Source: Pseudomonas viciae (GTDB lineage: Bacteria; Pseudomonadota; Gammaproteobacteria; Pseudomonadales; Pseudomonadaceae). From it: a stretch of 64,000 nucleotides of DNA. The position numbers and the translations under genes are program-made. Numbering within the stretch: position 1 is the stretch's first letter; each line of letters starts with the position of its first letter. The notes under the pieces are model-generated. The model saw only the letters and a program-made list of their open reading frames with translations. It had not been told where the DNA came from and ran no database searches. The DNA is taken from assembly GCF_004786035.1 (NCBI RefSeq), contig NZ_CP035088.1:5158001-5222000 (forward strand), given 5' to 3'. Of the stretch, positions 38,566 through 46,442 are shown piece after piece.

Positions 38566-39555
38566 ATGAAATTTGACACCGCCTACTGCCTCAGCCTCGA
38601 TGCCAAGCTTTCGATCTATGACGTTCGAGATCTGAATTTCGACGAGACCATGGCATTCGATTCGGCCAAGGAGCGTTTTCAGTGCCCCAACGATGCCTGT
38701 CGGGCGGCGTTTGATGAGGAGAACCGGCTGACGACGTTCAACGCCAAGAACGTCAACTACATCCGCACGCCACATTTCAAGAATCAGCCAACGACCCAGC
38801 ATATCGAGGGCTGTCCTTATGTCAGTCCGAAAACGCAGGGGTTGGGTGCGGAGGGTGTTGAGGCGGAAACGGATGACGACCGTGAAGAGCATTTTCCGTC
38901 GGAGCTGTTGCTGACTCGGCGTCAGTACGTGCGTAAGCCGTCCGAACTGTCAAAGGATGTTGAAGCGACTCGGCCTACGCCCCCCTCCGTCTCGTCCCAC
39001 GGTGATAACACTCATTCCGCCCAGGACTCGACACCGGACAAGACCAGTGTCTTCGCCCACCCGGTGGAATGTTTCGTCTCGAATTTCGATAACAAGGACC
39101 TGCTCAAGCGCATGCCATTGAAGATTGGCGAGCACACGGCGCCCTATGGGTCGTTCTTCAAGAAGATCGAGTACCTGCTGGACAACAAGGGGTTGATTTA
39201 CTGGGGCAAGATCAAGGAGATCAAGGATTACACCCAGAGCTTTCGCATCGATTTCGAAGCAAAGGTCTGGTTCAAACAGCCGGACGAGGAGAAGAAAAAG
39301 CCATACTCGGTCAACGTTTACCTGAGCAAGAAGCTGATCGACAACTACCGCAAGCGCAAAGCGTTTCTGGAAGAGATCAGGCACGCCGTCGACAGTGAGC
39401 GGGATTTGTATTGCTTCTTTTATGGCGTGACGCCGGAGTTGAAACAGGTGCCGAGCAAGAAGAACCCCGAGCAGACGTTCGGGGTGTTCAGTGCCAATAT
39501 TGAGAATCTGGATCACTTCATTATTCGAGAGGCGCCAGGATTGACTGATCAGTAG
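38566..39555 (+). CDS. Protein of unknown function with N-terminal zinc-ribbon-like module
   Basis: A 329 aa soluble protein I do not recognise. Residues 40-84 hold a Cys/His set: C40-P-N-D-A-C45, then PHF near 70, H79 and C83 (QHIEGCPY). This spacing recalls the putative zinc module at the start of CoiA-like nuclease-related proteins. A polar linker follows (about 95-160). The C-terminal half (about 165-320) is a folded alpha/beta region: FAHPVECFVSNFDNKDLLKRMPLKIGE, SFRIDFEAKVWFK, PYSVNVYLSKKLIDNYRKRKAFLEEI, YCFFYGVTPEL. No signal or membrane segment. A stand-alone gene; its lower GC content and isolated position suggest accessory DNA. Nucleic-acid binding is a guess. Confidence 0.75.
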   Translation: MKFDTAYCLSLDAKLSIYDVRDLNFDETMAFDSAKERFQCPNDACRAAFDEENRLTTFNAKNVNYIRTPHFKNQPTTQHIEGCPYVSPKTQGLGAEGVEAETDDDREEHFPSELLLTRRQYVRKPSELSKDVEATRPTPPSVSSHGDNTHSAQDSTPDKTSVFAHPVECFVSNFDNKDLLKRMPLKIGEHTAPYGSFFKKIEYLLDNKGLIYWGKIKEIKDYTQSFRIDFEAKVWFKQPDEEKKKPYSVNVYLSKKLIDNYRKRKAFLEEIRHAVDSERDLYCFFYGVTPELKQVPSKKNPEQTFGVFSANIENLDHFIIREAPGLTDQ

Positions 39556-39560
39556 TTACC

Positions 39561-40373
39561 CTACCCCTGCCACATCCCAACCATCACCAACATCAACAGC
39601 CCCACATACACTCGCGCATGCAGGCGATCCGGTATCCGCCCGATCCATGGCGTTGCCAAGCGAATGCCCAGTAGCGCGCCAAGCGTGAGTGCAACAAAGG
39701 CCAGTAGGTCGACATAACCGATAAACCACGGGCCGAAGTCTATATCGGTGAAACCGGCCAAGGCCATGTAGGTAACAGTACCGGCCAGGGCAACGGGCAA
39801 GCTCAGCGGGTTAGCCATGGATGTGGCCTGGGACATGCTCAGGCCACAACGGCGCAGCAGCGGCACGGTCATGACGCTGCCGCCAACCCCCAGGACCGTG
39901 GCGATGATTCCGATGGTGGTGCCGCCCAACGCGCTCTCCATCGTCGCCAAAGGGCGTGGGACGGCATCGCGGGAGTGTGTCAGAAAACCTCGCCGCAGCA
40001 GGCAATCCAGAATGGTCAGGCCCAGGTAGGCAATGAAAGCGTAGCGAATAATCTCGCCGCTGAGCCAAGTGGCGGCCGCTGCGCCGAGGATCGCCCCCAG
40101 GGCAATGAAGCCGCCGAACGGCCACAAATAATGACGAATCAACTGACCGGCTCGGTGATGTTTTCCTGTGGCGACCAGGGCGTTGACGATCATGACGCAG
40201 GTGGAGGTGGCGACGGCGATGTGCATCGCCGACTCACCGATGACATCACCGGCGTGATGAGCCGTCAGCATGCGATACATCAAGGGCACCACGACAAAAC
40301 CGCCGCCGAACCCGAACAGCACGGCTGTCACGCCACTCAGGCAGCCGAAGCATGCGAGCAATACATAGGACAT
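39561..40373 (-). CDS. TSUP-family membrane permease (TauE/SafE)
   Basis: A 270 aa inner-membrane protein with about eight hydrophobic helices and the two glycine-rich family motifs: GFGGGFVVVPLMY near residue 20 and VLGVGGSVMTVPLL near residue 160. These proteins export or import sulfite, sulfoacetate or related organic anions; the substrate here is unknown. The start is taken as ATG at 40373 (MSYVLLACFGC); the frame extends to 40547 but would cross the divergent regulator. It is divergent from an AraC-type regulator with a 112-bp gap, a frequent regulator-target arrangement. Confidence 0.85.
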   Translation of the reverse strand: MSYVLLACFGCLSGVTAVLFGFGGGFVVVPLMYRMLTAHHAGDVIGESAMHIAVATSTCVMIVNALVATGKHHRAGQLIRHYLWPFGGFIALGAILGAAAATWLSGEIIRYAFIAYLGLTILDCLLRRGFLTHSRDAVPRPLATMESALGGTTIGIIATVLGVGGSVMTVPLLRRCGLSMSQATSMANPLSLPVALAGTVTYMALAGFTDIDFGPWFIGYVDLLAFVALTLGALLGIRLATPWIGRIPDRLHARVYVGLLMLVMVGMWQG

Positions 40374-40485
40374 TGAGGTGAATCCGTGAAATGGGGGGCG
40401 CCCACGATAGGTAAGCGACGCCTGGCCTGCTGTAGCAAACAAGCCAATAATGTTCGCGTTTACGCCAGCCACGAGTGGCCCTTCG

Positions 40486-41262
40486 ATGCGCAACACTTCG
40501 ATCGATTTATTGGATGCAACCCCCAGGGCGGTCGTCGCCATTGGCACCGATTACTCCCACGGACATTTGCTGCCGTTGCACCGCCATCGTCGGGCGCAGT
40601 TACTCTATGGCGCCACCGGTGTGATGCAGGTGAGCACGGCGGACGGCAATTGGGTGGTGCCGCCGCAACGGGCGGTGTGGATTCCGCCCGGGGTTGCCCA
40701 CGAAGTGCTGATGCTGGGCGTCAGCACTCGCAGTTTGTACATCGAACCGGCAGCGGTGACGGCCATGGACACCCGCTGCCAGGTGATCAATGTGTCGCCC
40801 TTGATGCGCCAGTTGCTGATGGAAGCCGTGGAGCTTGCGCCGGACTACGATGAGGTTGGGCGCGATGGGGCGCTGATCGACTTGCTACTGCACGAACTGC
40901 TGCGCAGCAACCATCTGCCGCTGCACCTTCCACTGCCCCAAGACCCACGCCTGCTCGGCCTGTGCCAGGCATTTCTGAAACACCCAGACGCCCACGCCTC
41001 GCCCGGGCAATGGGCGACGCAGTTACATATCAGTTTGCGGTCGTTCAACCGCCTGTTCAGCCAGCAAACCGGGGTAAGTTTCAGCCAATGGCGGCAACAG
41101 GCGTGTGTGATGTCGGCATTGTCTCGATTGGCCGTAGGCGATTCGGTAACCCGCATTGCCCTTGATCTGGGCTACGACAGCCCCGCCGCATTCTCCACCA
41201 TGTTCCGCCGGATACTGGGTCACGCGCCGAGTGCCTGGTTGGAAAAGACCGCTGGTCATTGA
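40486..41262 (+). CDS. AraC-family transcriptional regulator (cupin type)
   Basis: A 258 aa regulator with an N-terminal cupin domain (about 20-100; SHGHLLPLHRHRRAQLLYGATG and WVVPPQRAVWIPPG) and two C-terminal HTH motifs (about 165-255; ATQLHISLRSFNRLFSQQTG and ITRIALDLGYDSPAAFSTMFRRILG-like). The layout resembles NimR. It probably controls the divergent TSUP permease gene. The start is ATG at 40486 (MRNTSIDLLD); an earlier frame start at 40450 lacks support. Confidence 0.87.
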   Translation: MRNTSIDLLDATPRAVVAIGTDYSHGHLLPLHRHRRAQLLYGATGVMQVSTADGNWVVPPQRAVWIPPGVAHEVLMLGVSTRSLYIEPAAVTAMDTRCQVINVSPLMRQLLMEAVELAPDYDEVGRDGALIDLLLHELLRSNHLPLHLPLPQDPRLLGLCQAFLKHPDAHASPGQWATQLHISLRSFNRLFSQQTGVSFSQWRQQACVMSALSRLAVGDSVTRIALDLGYDSPAAFSTMFRRILGHAPSAWLEKTAGH

Positions 41263-41283
41263 TCAAAAAAATGAGATTGATCC

Positions 41284-41326
41284 GGATTCAAAACAACTGT
41301 ACAAAAACACAGTATTTTTTGAATCC
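41284..41326. promoter_or_regulatory. Nested dyad upstream of the XRE gene, with LexA-like core
   Basis: Outer inverted repeat GGATTCAAAA (41284-41293) / TTTTGAATCC (41317-41326), perfect over 10 bp. Nested inside and nearly concentric is CTGT-ACAAAAAC-ACAG (41297-41312), which fits the LexA box CTGT-N8-ACAG. It lies 18 bp upstream of the XRE gene start. Confidence 0.55.
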
Positions 41327-41344
41327 ACAGCTTTGGAGAATCCC

Positions 41345-41662
41345 ATGGCCTCTCTCGCAATCAAAACCACCCTGCAACGCATCGCTGTCTATCAATTCAC
41401 CCCAGCCCACAGCGCGCAGGCCCGAGCCATGCTGGGCTGGAGTGTCGAGGAGCTGTCGCGGCAGTCCGGCGTTTCGGTCCAAGCCATCCGGCGCTTCGAA
41501 GCCGGGGGTGAGCTGCTCGACGTGACCCGCCTGGCGTTGGCCTTTCGGCTGGAAGCCGAAGGCCTGGTGTTCTTCCCTGGGTTCGCCCCGGGGCGAGGCA
41601 TGAACATCAAGGGCGCCACGCCGGATCCGATGGAGCGCCCAGACTACGCAATGATCGAATGA
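41345..41662 (+). CDS. Small XRE-family HTH regulator
   Basis: A 105 aa DNA-binding protein. A Cro/CI-type helix-turn-helix covers about residues 22-62 (AQARAMLGWSVEELSRQSGVSVQAIRRFEAGG). The C-terminal part (EAEGLVFFPGFAPGRGMNI) is typical of chromosomal XRE proteins with a short tail. ATG at 41345. It has no toxin partner: the next gene is convergent. The elaborate dyad in front of it suggests autoregulation or SOS control. Confidence 0.82.
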   Translation: MASLAIKTTLQRIAVYQFTPAHSAQARAMLGWSVEELSRQSGVSVQAIRRFEAGGELLDVTRLALAFRLEAEGLVFFPGFAPGRGMNIKGATPDPMERPDYAMIE

Positions 41663-41677
41663 TCGATGCGTCTGGAG

Positions 41678-42736
41678 TCAGGCCATGTCGGGCTGGTCCT
41701 GATAAGCCGAGGGCTCCACGTCCAGCCACCAGGCCCGGCCACGTTGTGGCTGAGTCAGGGTGAATGCTTCGCCCATTTGCGGCGTGGCGATGCTGACGTT
41801 GCGCTCCCAGGCCAGGGCCAGGATACGATCGAAGGGTTCATACCAGGCATGCATCGCCAGGTCGAATGTGCCGTTGTGGATCGGCAGCAACCAGCGGCCC
41901 TTGAGGTCGATATGAGCCTGTAGGGTTTGTTCCGGCTGCATGTGGACATGCGGCCAGTCGACGTTATAGGCACCGGTTTCCATCAGCGTCAGGTCAAAGG
42001 GGCCGTATTGCTCGCCGATGCGTTTGAAACCATCGAAATAACCGGTGTCGCCGCTGAAGAAAATCCGGGTGTCGGCGTCGATCATCACCCACGAGGCCCA
42101 TAACGTACCGTTGCTGTCGAACAGGCCGCGACCGGAAAAATGCTGGGATGGCGTGGCAATGAACTCGATACCCTCCACTTCGGTGCCTTGCCACCAGTCC
42201 AACTGACGGACCTTGCTGGCGTCGATGCCCCATTTGATCAGGGTGTCGCCCACGCCCAAGGGAGCCAGGAAGTGGCGAGTCTTGGCAGCCAGTTTGAGAA
42301 TGGCCTGATGGTCGAGGTGATCGTAATGATCATGGGAAAGGATCACTGCTTCGATCGGTGGCAGTTCTTCCAGGCTGATGGGTGGCTGATGAAAACGCTT
42401 GGGACCGACCCATTGCACGGGTGAGGCGCGTTCGGAGAAAACCGGGTCGGTCAGCCAGAACTTGTCCCGCAGCTTGAGCAGCACGGTGGAATGGCCGAGG
42501 CGCCAGACACTGTTGTTCGGCGCGGCCAGCAGGGCGTCACGCGTCAGCGGTTGAACCTCGATGGCGCCGGTAGGCCGGGTAGCGCGCGGCTTGTGGAAGG
42601 TCATGTTCCAGATGATGCGCAGGGTCGTGCCAAACCCTTGCCGCGGAGTGAAAGCGTGATTGCGATACTTGCCCTGTTCCTGCCGGGATGAAGGCTGGGC
42701 GGACGGGTTGTCGGTGGGAAAAGAGGGGATGGTCAT
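41678..42736 (-). CDS. MBL-fold metallo-hydrolase (UlaG/NAPE-PLD-like)
   Basis: A 352 aa hydrolase. The metal motif SHDHYDHLD (HxHxDH) is near residue 155. Further ligands are in TPSQHFSGRG (about 215), FFSGDTGYFDGF (about 245) and LLPIHNGTFDLAMH (about 305). The arrangement resembles the NAPE-PLD/RomA-type lactamase-fold enzymes acting on phospholipid-like substrates, but the substrate is not established. The start is ATG at 42736 with TTGGAG 10 nt upstream. It is divergent from a TetR gene sharing a clear palindromic operator, so probably repressed by it. Confidence 0.86.
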   Translation of the reverse strand: MTIPSFPTDNPSAQPSSRQEQGKYRNHAFTPRQGFGTTLRIIWNMTFHKPRATRPTGAIEVQPLTRDALLAAPNNSVWRLGHSTVLLKLRDKFWLTDPVFSERASPVQWVGPKRFHQPPISLEELPPIEAVILSHDHYDHLDHQAILKLAAKTRHFLAPLGVGDTLIKWGIDASKVRQLDWWQGTEVEGIEFIATPSQHFSGRGLFDSNGTLWASWVMIDADTRIFFSGDTGYFDGFKRIGEQYGPFDLTLMETGAYNVDWPHVHMQPEQTLQAHIDLKGRWLLPIHNGTFDLAMHAWYEPFDRILALAWERNVSIATPQMGEAFTLTQPQRGRAWWLDVEPSAYQDQPDMA

Positions 42737-42829
42737 GGTGCGATAACTCCAAGGGCGTCGTCGGAACTCCGATTCGCCGTTGTGGGACGCTGGATGGCCG
42801 TTGCATGCACGCTCAGCCGTTTGACGCAC

Positions 42830-42853
42830 AAACTACACCACTCGGTGTAGTTT
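42830..42853. promoter_or_regulatory. Palindromic operator between MBL and TetR genes
   Basis: AAACTACACC (42830-42839) and GGTGTAGTTT (42844-42853) are perfect inverted repeats with a 4-bp centre. It lies 71 bp before tetR and 93 bp before the hydrolase, as expected of a TetR-type operator. Confidence 0.75.
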
Positions 42854-42924
42854 CTAGATTGCATGAATCCCGGGAGCAAGTAAACTGCCGAGTGTAAATT
42901 CCCTCCTCAACCGACGAATGCCCC

Positions 42925-43533
42925 ATGACCGTACCGCAGCGCCTTACCGAGCGAAAACGCGAAGCCATCCTTCAGGCCGCGATTGCTGAATTTCGTAGCA
43001 GCGGGTTCGAGATCACCAGCATGGACAAGATCGCGGCGACCGCTGGCGTATCGAAACGCACGGTGTACAACCACTTCCCCAGCAAGGAAGAACTGTTTGC
43101 CGAGATTCTGAATCGGTTATGGAACAGCATTACCGCAGAACAGGACATGCCTTACAGCTCGCAGAAGCCTCTACGGGAGCAGCTTCGGACATTGCTGCAA
43201 GCAAAATTGCACATGCTCGCGGACGATAACTTCCTCGACCTGGCGCGCATCGCCATCGCCGCCACGATTCATTCTCCCGAGCGGGCCCAGGACATGGTCG
43301 CGCGCATGGGCCAACGCGAAGAAGGCTTGACCGCCTGGATTCGTCTGGCACTGGCCGATGGTCGATTGAAACCCGTGGAACCGGCATTTGCCGCCCAGCA
43401 AATGCATGGGCTGCTCAAGGCATTCGCCTTCTGGCCACAAATATCCATGGGGCAACCGAGCCTGAACCAGGATGAACAGACGCGGGTGATCGAGTCAGCC
43501 CTGGACATGTTTCTGGCCCGCTACCAGGCCTGA
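42925..43533 (+). CDS. TetR-family transcriptional regulator
   Basis: A 202 aa repressor. The N-terminal HTH (about residues 10-55) includes AAIAEFRSSGFEITSMDKIAATAGVSKRTVYNHFPSKEELF-type sequence; the C-terminal ligand domain has the helical AefR-like pattern. It is divergent from the MBL hydrolase gene, with a 24-bp palindrome between, so both autoregulation and control of the hydrolase are likely. The ligand is unknown. Confidence 0.88.
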   Translation: MTVPQRLTERKREAILQAAIAEFRSSGFEITSMDKIAATAGVSKRTVYNHFPSKEELFAEILNRLWNSITAEQDMPYSSQKPLREQLRTLLQAKLHMLADDNFLDLARIAIAATIHSPERAQDMVARMGQREEGLTAWIRLALADGRLKPVEPAFAAQQMHGLLKAFAFWPQISMGQPSLNQDEQTRVIESALDMFLARYQA

Positions 43534-43559
43534 GCGTCAGTTCACTGCGGATAGGGCTA

Positions 43560-44090
43560 CTAAAGCGAAGGCTTACTGACAAATTTCTGGTGCATTTCGG
43601 TGGTCAGGCTGTCGATACGCTCAGTCAATGCCTTGGTCATTTCCGTCAGGCGGGTGTTCTGCTCCAACAACTCGAGCAACTGCGCGGTGTTCTGCGCGGC
43701 CTGGGCCTGACGTTCACTGTTAGCAATCGCCAGGGCTTCACGATGTTGAGCGTCGGCTTCCGCCTGGGCTTTATCCCGAGCAGCCTGTCGGGTTTGCGCC
43801 AGCAGGATCAGTGGGGCGGCATAGGCCGACTGCAGGCTGAACGCCAGATTCAACAAAATGAACGGGTAGGCATCGAAATGAAAGACCCCCATCAGGTTCA
43901 GGCTGATCCATAGCAGCACGATCAGGGTTTGCGCACCGAGGAACATCGGCGTCCCGAAAAAGCGCGCGAACGCCTCCGCGCGCAGCGCAAAGCGGTCATT
44001 GCCAAAGGTCGGCGCCAGATGAGCGTGAGGGCGATGAAAACGCAAGTGGTCAACTGGAGCTGCGGTAGAAGGTTGCGAGGGTTTCGTCAT
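43560..44090 (-). CDS. DUF1003 membrane protein
   Basis: A 176 aa inner-membrane protein. Two hydrophobic helices lie at about 48-70 and 75-98 (MFLGAQTLIVLLWISLNLMGVF; PFILLNLAFSLQSAYAAPLI), followed by a coiled-coil C-terminus (about 105-165, rich in A, Q and E, ending EMTKALTERIDSLTTEM). The pattern NLAFSLQSAYAAPLILLAQ is the DUF1003 signature. ATG at 44090 with GGAGAT upstream. Function unknown. Confidence 0.85.
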   Translation of the reverse strand: MTKPSQPSTAAPVDHLRFHRPHAHLAPTFGNDRFALRAEAFARFFGTPMFLGAQTLIVLLWISLNLMGVFHFDAYPFILLNLAFSLQSAYAAPLILLAQTRQAARDKAQAEADAQHREALAIANSERQAQAAQNTAQLLELLEQNTRLTEMTKALTERIDSLTTEMHQKFVSKPSL

Positions 44091-44183
44091 CGTGATGATC
44101 TCCGCCTGGGGCTAGGGCTTAAGGCACTATAACCGCTGGGGGGCATCCTCCATTGATGCCATACGCACCCTGCTCGTTAAAAG

Positions 44184-45068
44184 TCAGCGCCACCGTAGAT
44201 TACGCCCCAACTCGTCGAACAAGGTCACCACCGAACGCAAGGCTCGGCAGTCCGGGCGGGTCAGGAGCCACAGGGCCGTGTCATATCCCTCCAACGGTTC
44301 GCCAAGAGGCATCAGGCCCTGGCTTTCATCGATCAGAAAGTCCGGCAGCGCCGCGACCCCCAAACCGGCCCGCACCAACTCGGTGACCGAAAGCATGCTG
44401 TTGCAGCGATAAGCAGGCACCACGCCGGGTAAATATTGCCGACGCCAGGCCACGGTGGGGTGATCCGGGAGGAAATCGTCCGGCGCGATCCAGGTCATGA
44501 CCGCCAGATCATTCGGGTTCACCGAGCGCAGATAGGTGGCGCCGGCACATACCCGGTAAGCCACATTGCCCAGGTTTCGACCGACCAGATGTTCCGGCGG
44601 CGTACGGGTCAAGCGCAATGCAATGTCGGCATCACGGCGGCTCAGGTTGGCGAAGTCATTCGAGGTGCTCAGTTCAAGAGTCAGTGCCGGGTAGGCGGGC
44701 ATGAACCGCGCCAGCGCAGGCAGCAGCAATGCTTGCAGGACCGAATCGGTGCATGTCAGTCGTACCGTGCCGCTGACGACCTCACCGCCCTGCTCCACAC
44801 CGATCCGCGCCGCATCCAAAGCCTGCTCGGCGCGCTCGGCCTGCTCAGCCAATGCCTGGGCCAGGCTCGTAGGCAGATACCCGGAACGGCTTTTTTCGAA
44901 TAAGGGTTGGCCCAAGGCCGCCTCAAGTCGGCGTACCGCGCGAAATACCGTGGACACGTCCACATGCAGCAGTCGCGCGGCTCGGGCCAACGAGCCGCCA
45001 CGGACCAACGCCAGGATCAGGGACAGATCGGGGTAGTCCAGACGATAGTGCGTCGATGCATTGAACAC
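44184..45068 (-). CDS. LysR-family transcriptional regulator
   Basis: A 294 aa regulator with an N-terminal winged HTH (DLSLILALVRGGSLARAARLLHVDVSTVFRAVRRLE, about residues 12-46) and a C-terminal substrate-binding domain (about 85-290). The start is set at GTG 45068. The longer frame to 45131 would translate through two direct repeats AACGCCAAT that look like its operator, and would reach within 14 bp of the divergent gene. No strong ribosome-binding site is seen, so the start is uncertain. It probably regulates the divergent amidotransferase gene. Confidence 0.85.
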   Translation of the reverse strand: MFNASTHYRLDYPDLSLILALVRGGSLARAARLLHVDVSTVFRAVRRLEAALGQPLFEKSRSGYLPTSLAQALAEQAERAEQALDAARIGVEQGGEVVSGTVRLTCTDSVLQALLLPALARFMPAYPALTLELSTSNDFANLSRRDADIALRLTRTPPEHLVGRNLGNVAYRVCAGATYLRSVNPNDLAVMTWIAPDDFLPDHPTVAWRRQYLPGVVPAYRCNSMLSVTELVRAGLGVAALPDFLIDESQGLMPLGEPLEGYDTALWLLTRPDCRALRSVVTLFDELGRNLRWR

Positions 45069-45075
45069 TTGGGTA

Positions 45076-45105
45076 AACGCCAATATTGATTGCGTGAACG
45101 CCAAT
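45076..45105. promoter_or_regulatory. Direct repeats (LysR operator candidate)
   Basis: AACGCCAAT occurs at 45076-45084 and 45097-45105, exactly 21 bp apart, two helical turns. TATAGT at 45107-45112 could be the -10 of the divergent gene at 45146. Confidence 0.55.
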
Positions 45106-45145
45106 CTATAGTGGCCACCAGGAATCAACAAGCGGCGAATCTCTC

Positions 45146-45856
45146 ATGGAAAACCAGCGTCCTTTACACATCGCTTTGGTCGGCGACTATGACCCCCAGA
45201 TAACGGCTCATCGGGCAATCCTTATCGCCCTTGAGCTCATCACCAGACAAACCGGCCAAGACATTCACTTCCAATGGTTGGCAACCGACTCCATCGCTGA
45301 CAACAGCGTTCTAAATGACTTCAACGGCGTCTGGTGCGTGCCCGGCAGTCCTTACCGAAGTGAAGACGGCGCCATGCAAGCGATTCGTTTTGCCCGCGAA
45401 CAGCGTCGCCCTTTCCTCGGCACCTGCGGTGGTTTTCAGCATGCCGTGCTGGAATACGCTCGCCATGTGATGGGTTGGGCCGATGCCGCCCATGGCGAAA
45501 CCGCTCCCGAGGCTGAACGGGCGCTGCTGACACCGCTGAGCTGTGCCCTGGTCGAAACCATCGATAGCCTTCAGCTCGAAGCGGGCTCCTTGATCGCCAA
45601 GGCCTATGATCGCCAGACGGTTTTCGAGGGCTATCACTGCCGCTTCGGGGTCAATCCGGATTTTGAAAAAGACTTGCTGAGCCAGCGCCTGCACGCCGTT
45701 GCCCGGGATTCGGCCGGCGACTTGCGGGCCGTGGAATTGCGTGACCATCCATTCTTTGTCGCGACGCTATTTCAGCCGGAACGCGCTGCGCTGGAGGGTC
45801 GTGTGCCGCCGTTGGTTGCTGCGTTTGTGGAGGCCTGCGCGAGGACAAGGCCATGA
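45146..45856 (+). CDS. CTP-synthase-like class I amidotransferase domain protein
   Basis: A 236 aa protein related to the C-terminal glutaminase domain of PyrG, present without the synthetase domain. It opens with IALVGDYDPQITAHRAI. The nucleophile elbow is GTCGGFQHA with Cys94, and EGYHCRFGVNP lies near 161. Where class I glutaminases have the catalytic FHPE, this protein has F-Q210-P-E212, so the His of the triad is missing. The relatives called CTP synthase C-terminal region-related (seleno)proteins show the same overall layout. Glutaminase activity is therefore doubtful. It overlaps the next gene by ATGA. Substrate unknown. Confidence 0.82.
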   Translation: MENQRPLHIALVGDYDPQITAHRAILIALELITRQTGQDIHFQWLATDSIADNSVLNDFNGVWCVPGSPYRSEDGAMQAIRFAREQRRPFLGTCGGFQHAVLEYARHVMGWADAAHGETAPEAERALLTPLSCALVETIDSLQLEAGSLIAKAYDRQTVFEGYHCRFGVNPDFEKDLLSQRLHAVARDSAGDLRAVELRDHPFFVATLFQPERAALEGRVPPLVAAFVEACARTRP

Positions 45857-46167
45857 GTGCACACTACTACGCGGTGATTTTCACCTCCCTGCGCACCGAG
45901 GGAGACCAAGGCTACGCTGAAGCCGCAGAACGCATGCTGGCCCTTGCGCGAGAGCAGCCGGGGTTCCTCGGCGTCGAGTCGGCCCGTGGCGAAGATGGCT
46001 TAGGCATCACCGTGTCCTACTGGAGCAGCGAAGCGGCGATCCTGGCCTGGAAACAACACCCCGAACATAGCGCAATCCGGGAGCGCGGCCGTTCAACCTG
46101 GTATGCCCATTGCCACACGCGTGTGTGCAAGGTTGAACGCGATTATGCGTTCCGACGACAAACCTGA
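45853..46167 (+). CDS. Antibiotic biosynthesis monooxygenase (ABM) domain protein
   Basis: A 104 aa ferredoxin-like-fold protein with the ABM pattern: YYAVIFTSLR, MLALAREQPGFLGVESARGEDGLGITVSYWSSEAAI, AWKQHPEHSAIRERGRSTWYAHC. Such proteins act as small monooxygenases or as heme- or quinone-linked enzymes, but many are uncharacterised. It is translationally coupled to the amidotransferase-like gene (ATGA), so a shared function is likely. Confidence 0.88.
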   Translation: MSAHYYAVIFTSLRTEGDQGYAEAAERMLALAREQPGFLGVESARGEDGLGITVSYWSSEAAILAWKQHPEHSAIRERGRSTWYAHCHTRVCKVERDYAFRRQT

Positions 46168-46188
46168 TGCCAGGATACAAAACCTGAT

Positions 46189-46279
46189 GTGTGTGCGGGC
46201 TTACTCGCGAAAGCGGTGGGTCAGCTTGCAGCGATGTTGAATGTGTCGACGTCTTCGCGGGCAAGCCTTGCTCCCACAC
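46189..46279. repeat. REP pair (GCGGGC variant)
   Basis: Diverged TGTGTGCGGGCTTACTCGCGAAAG and inverted CTTCGCGGGCAAGCCTTGCTCCCACA, in the gap before the DUF2025 gene. Confidence 0.88.
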
Positions 46280-46318
46280 TGAATCTCGGGTGTTCACAGA
46301 TCCTGCCTTCACCACAAT

Positions 46319-46415
46319 CCCCTGTGGGAGCTGAGCTTGCTCGCGATAGCGGTGGGTCAGCTTGCATCAATACTGAATGTTCCGCCGCCATCTCGGGCAA
46401 GCCTTGCTCCCACAG
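46319..46415. repeat. REP pair
   Basis: CCTGTGGGAGCTGAGCTTGCTCGCGATAGCGG and inverted CTCGGGCAAGCCTTGCTCCCACAG. The spacers of this pair and the previous one share GGTGGGTCAGCTTGCA, so the two pairs are duplicates of one unit. Confidence 0.9.
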
Positions 46416-46442
46416 TGTCTTTGTTCAACTCGAGATCGGGGT

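Noticed and set aside
41156..41344. N-terminal extension of the XRE protein
   Set aside because: It overlaps the end of the AraC gene and translates through the nested dyad; ATG 41345 starts a complete HTH protein.
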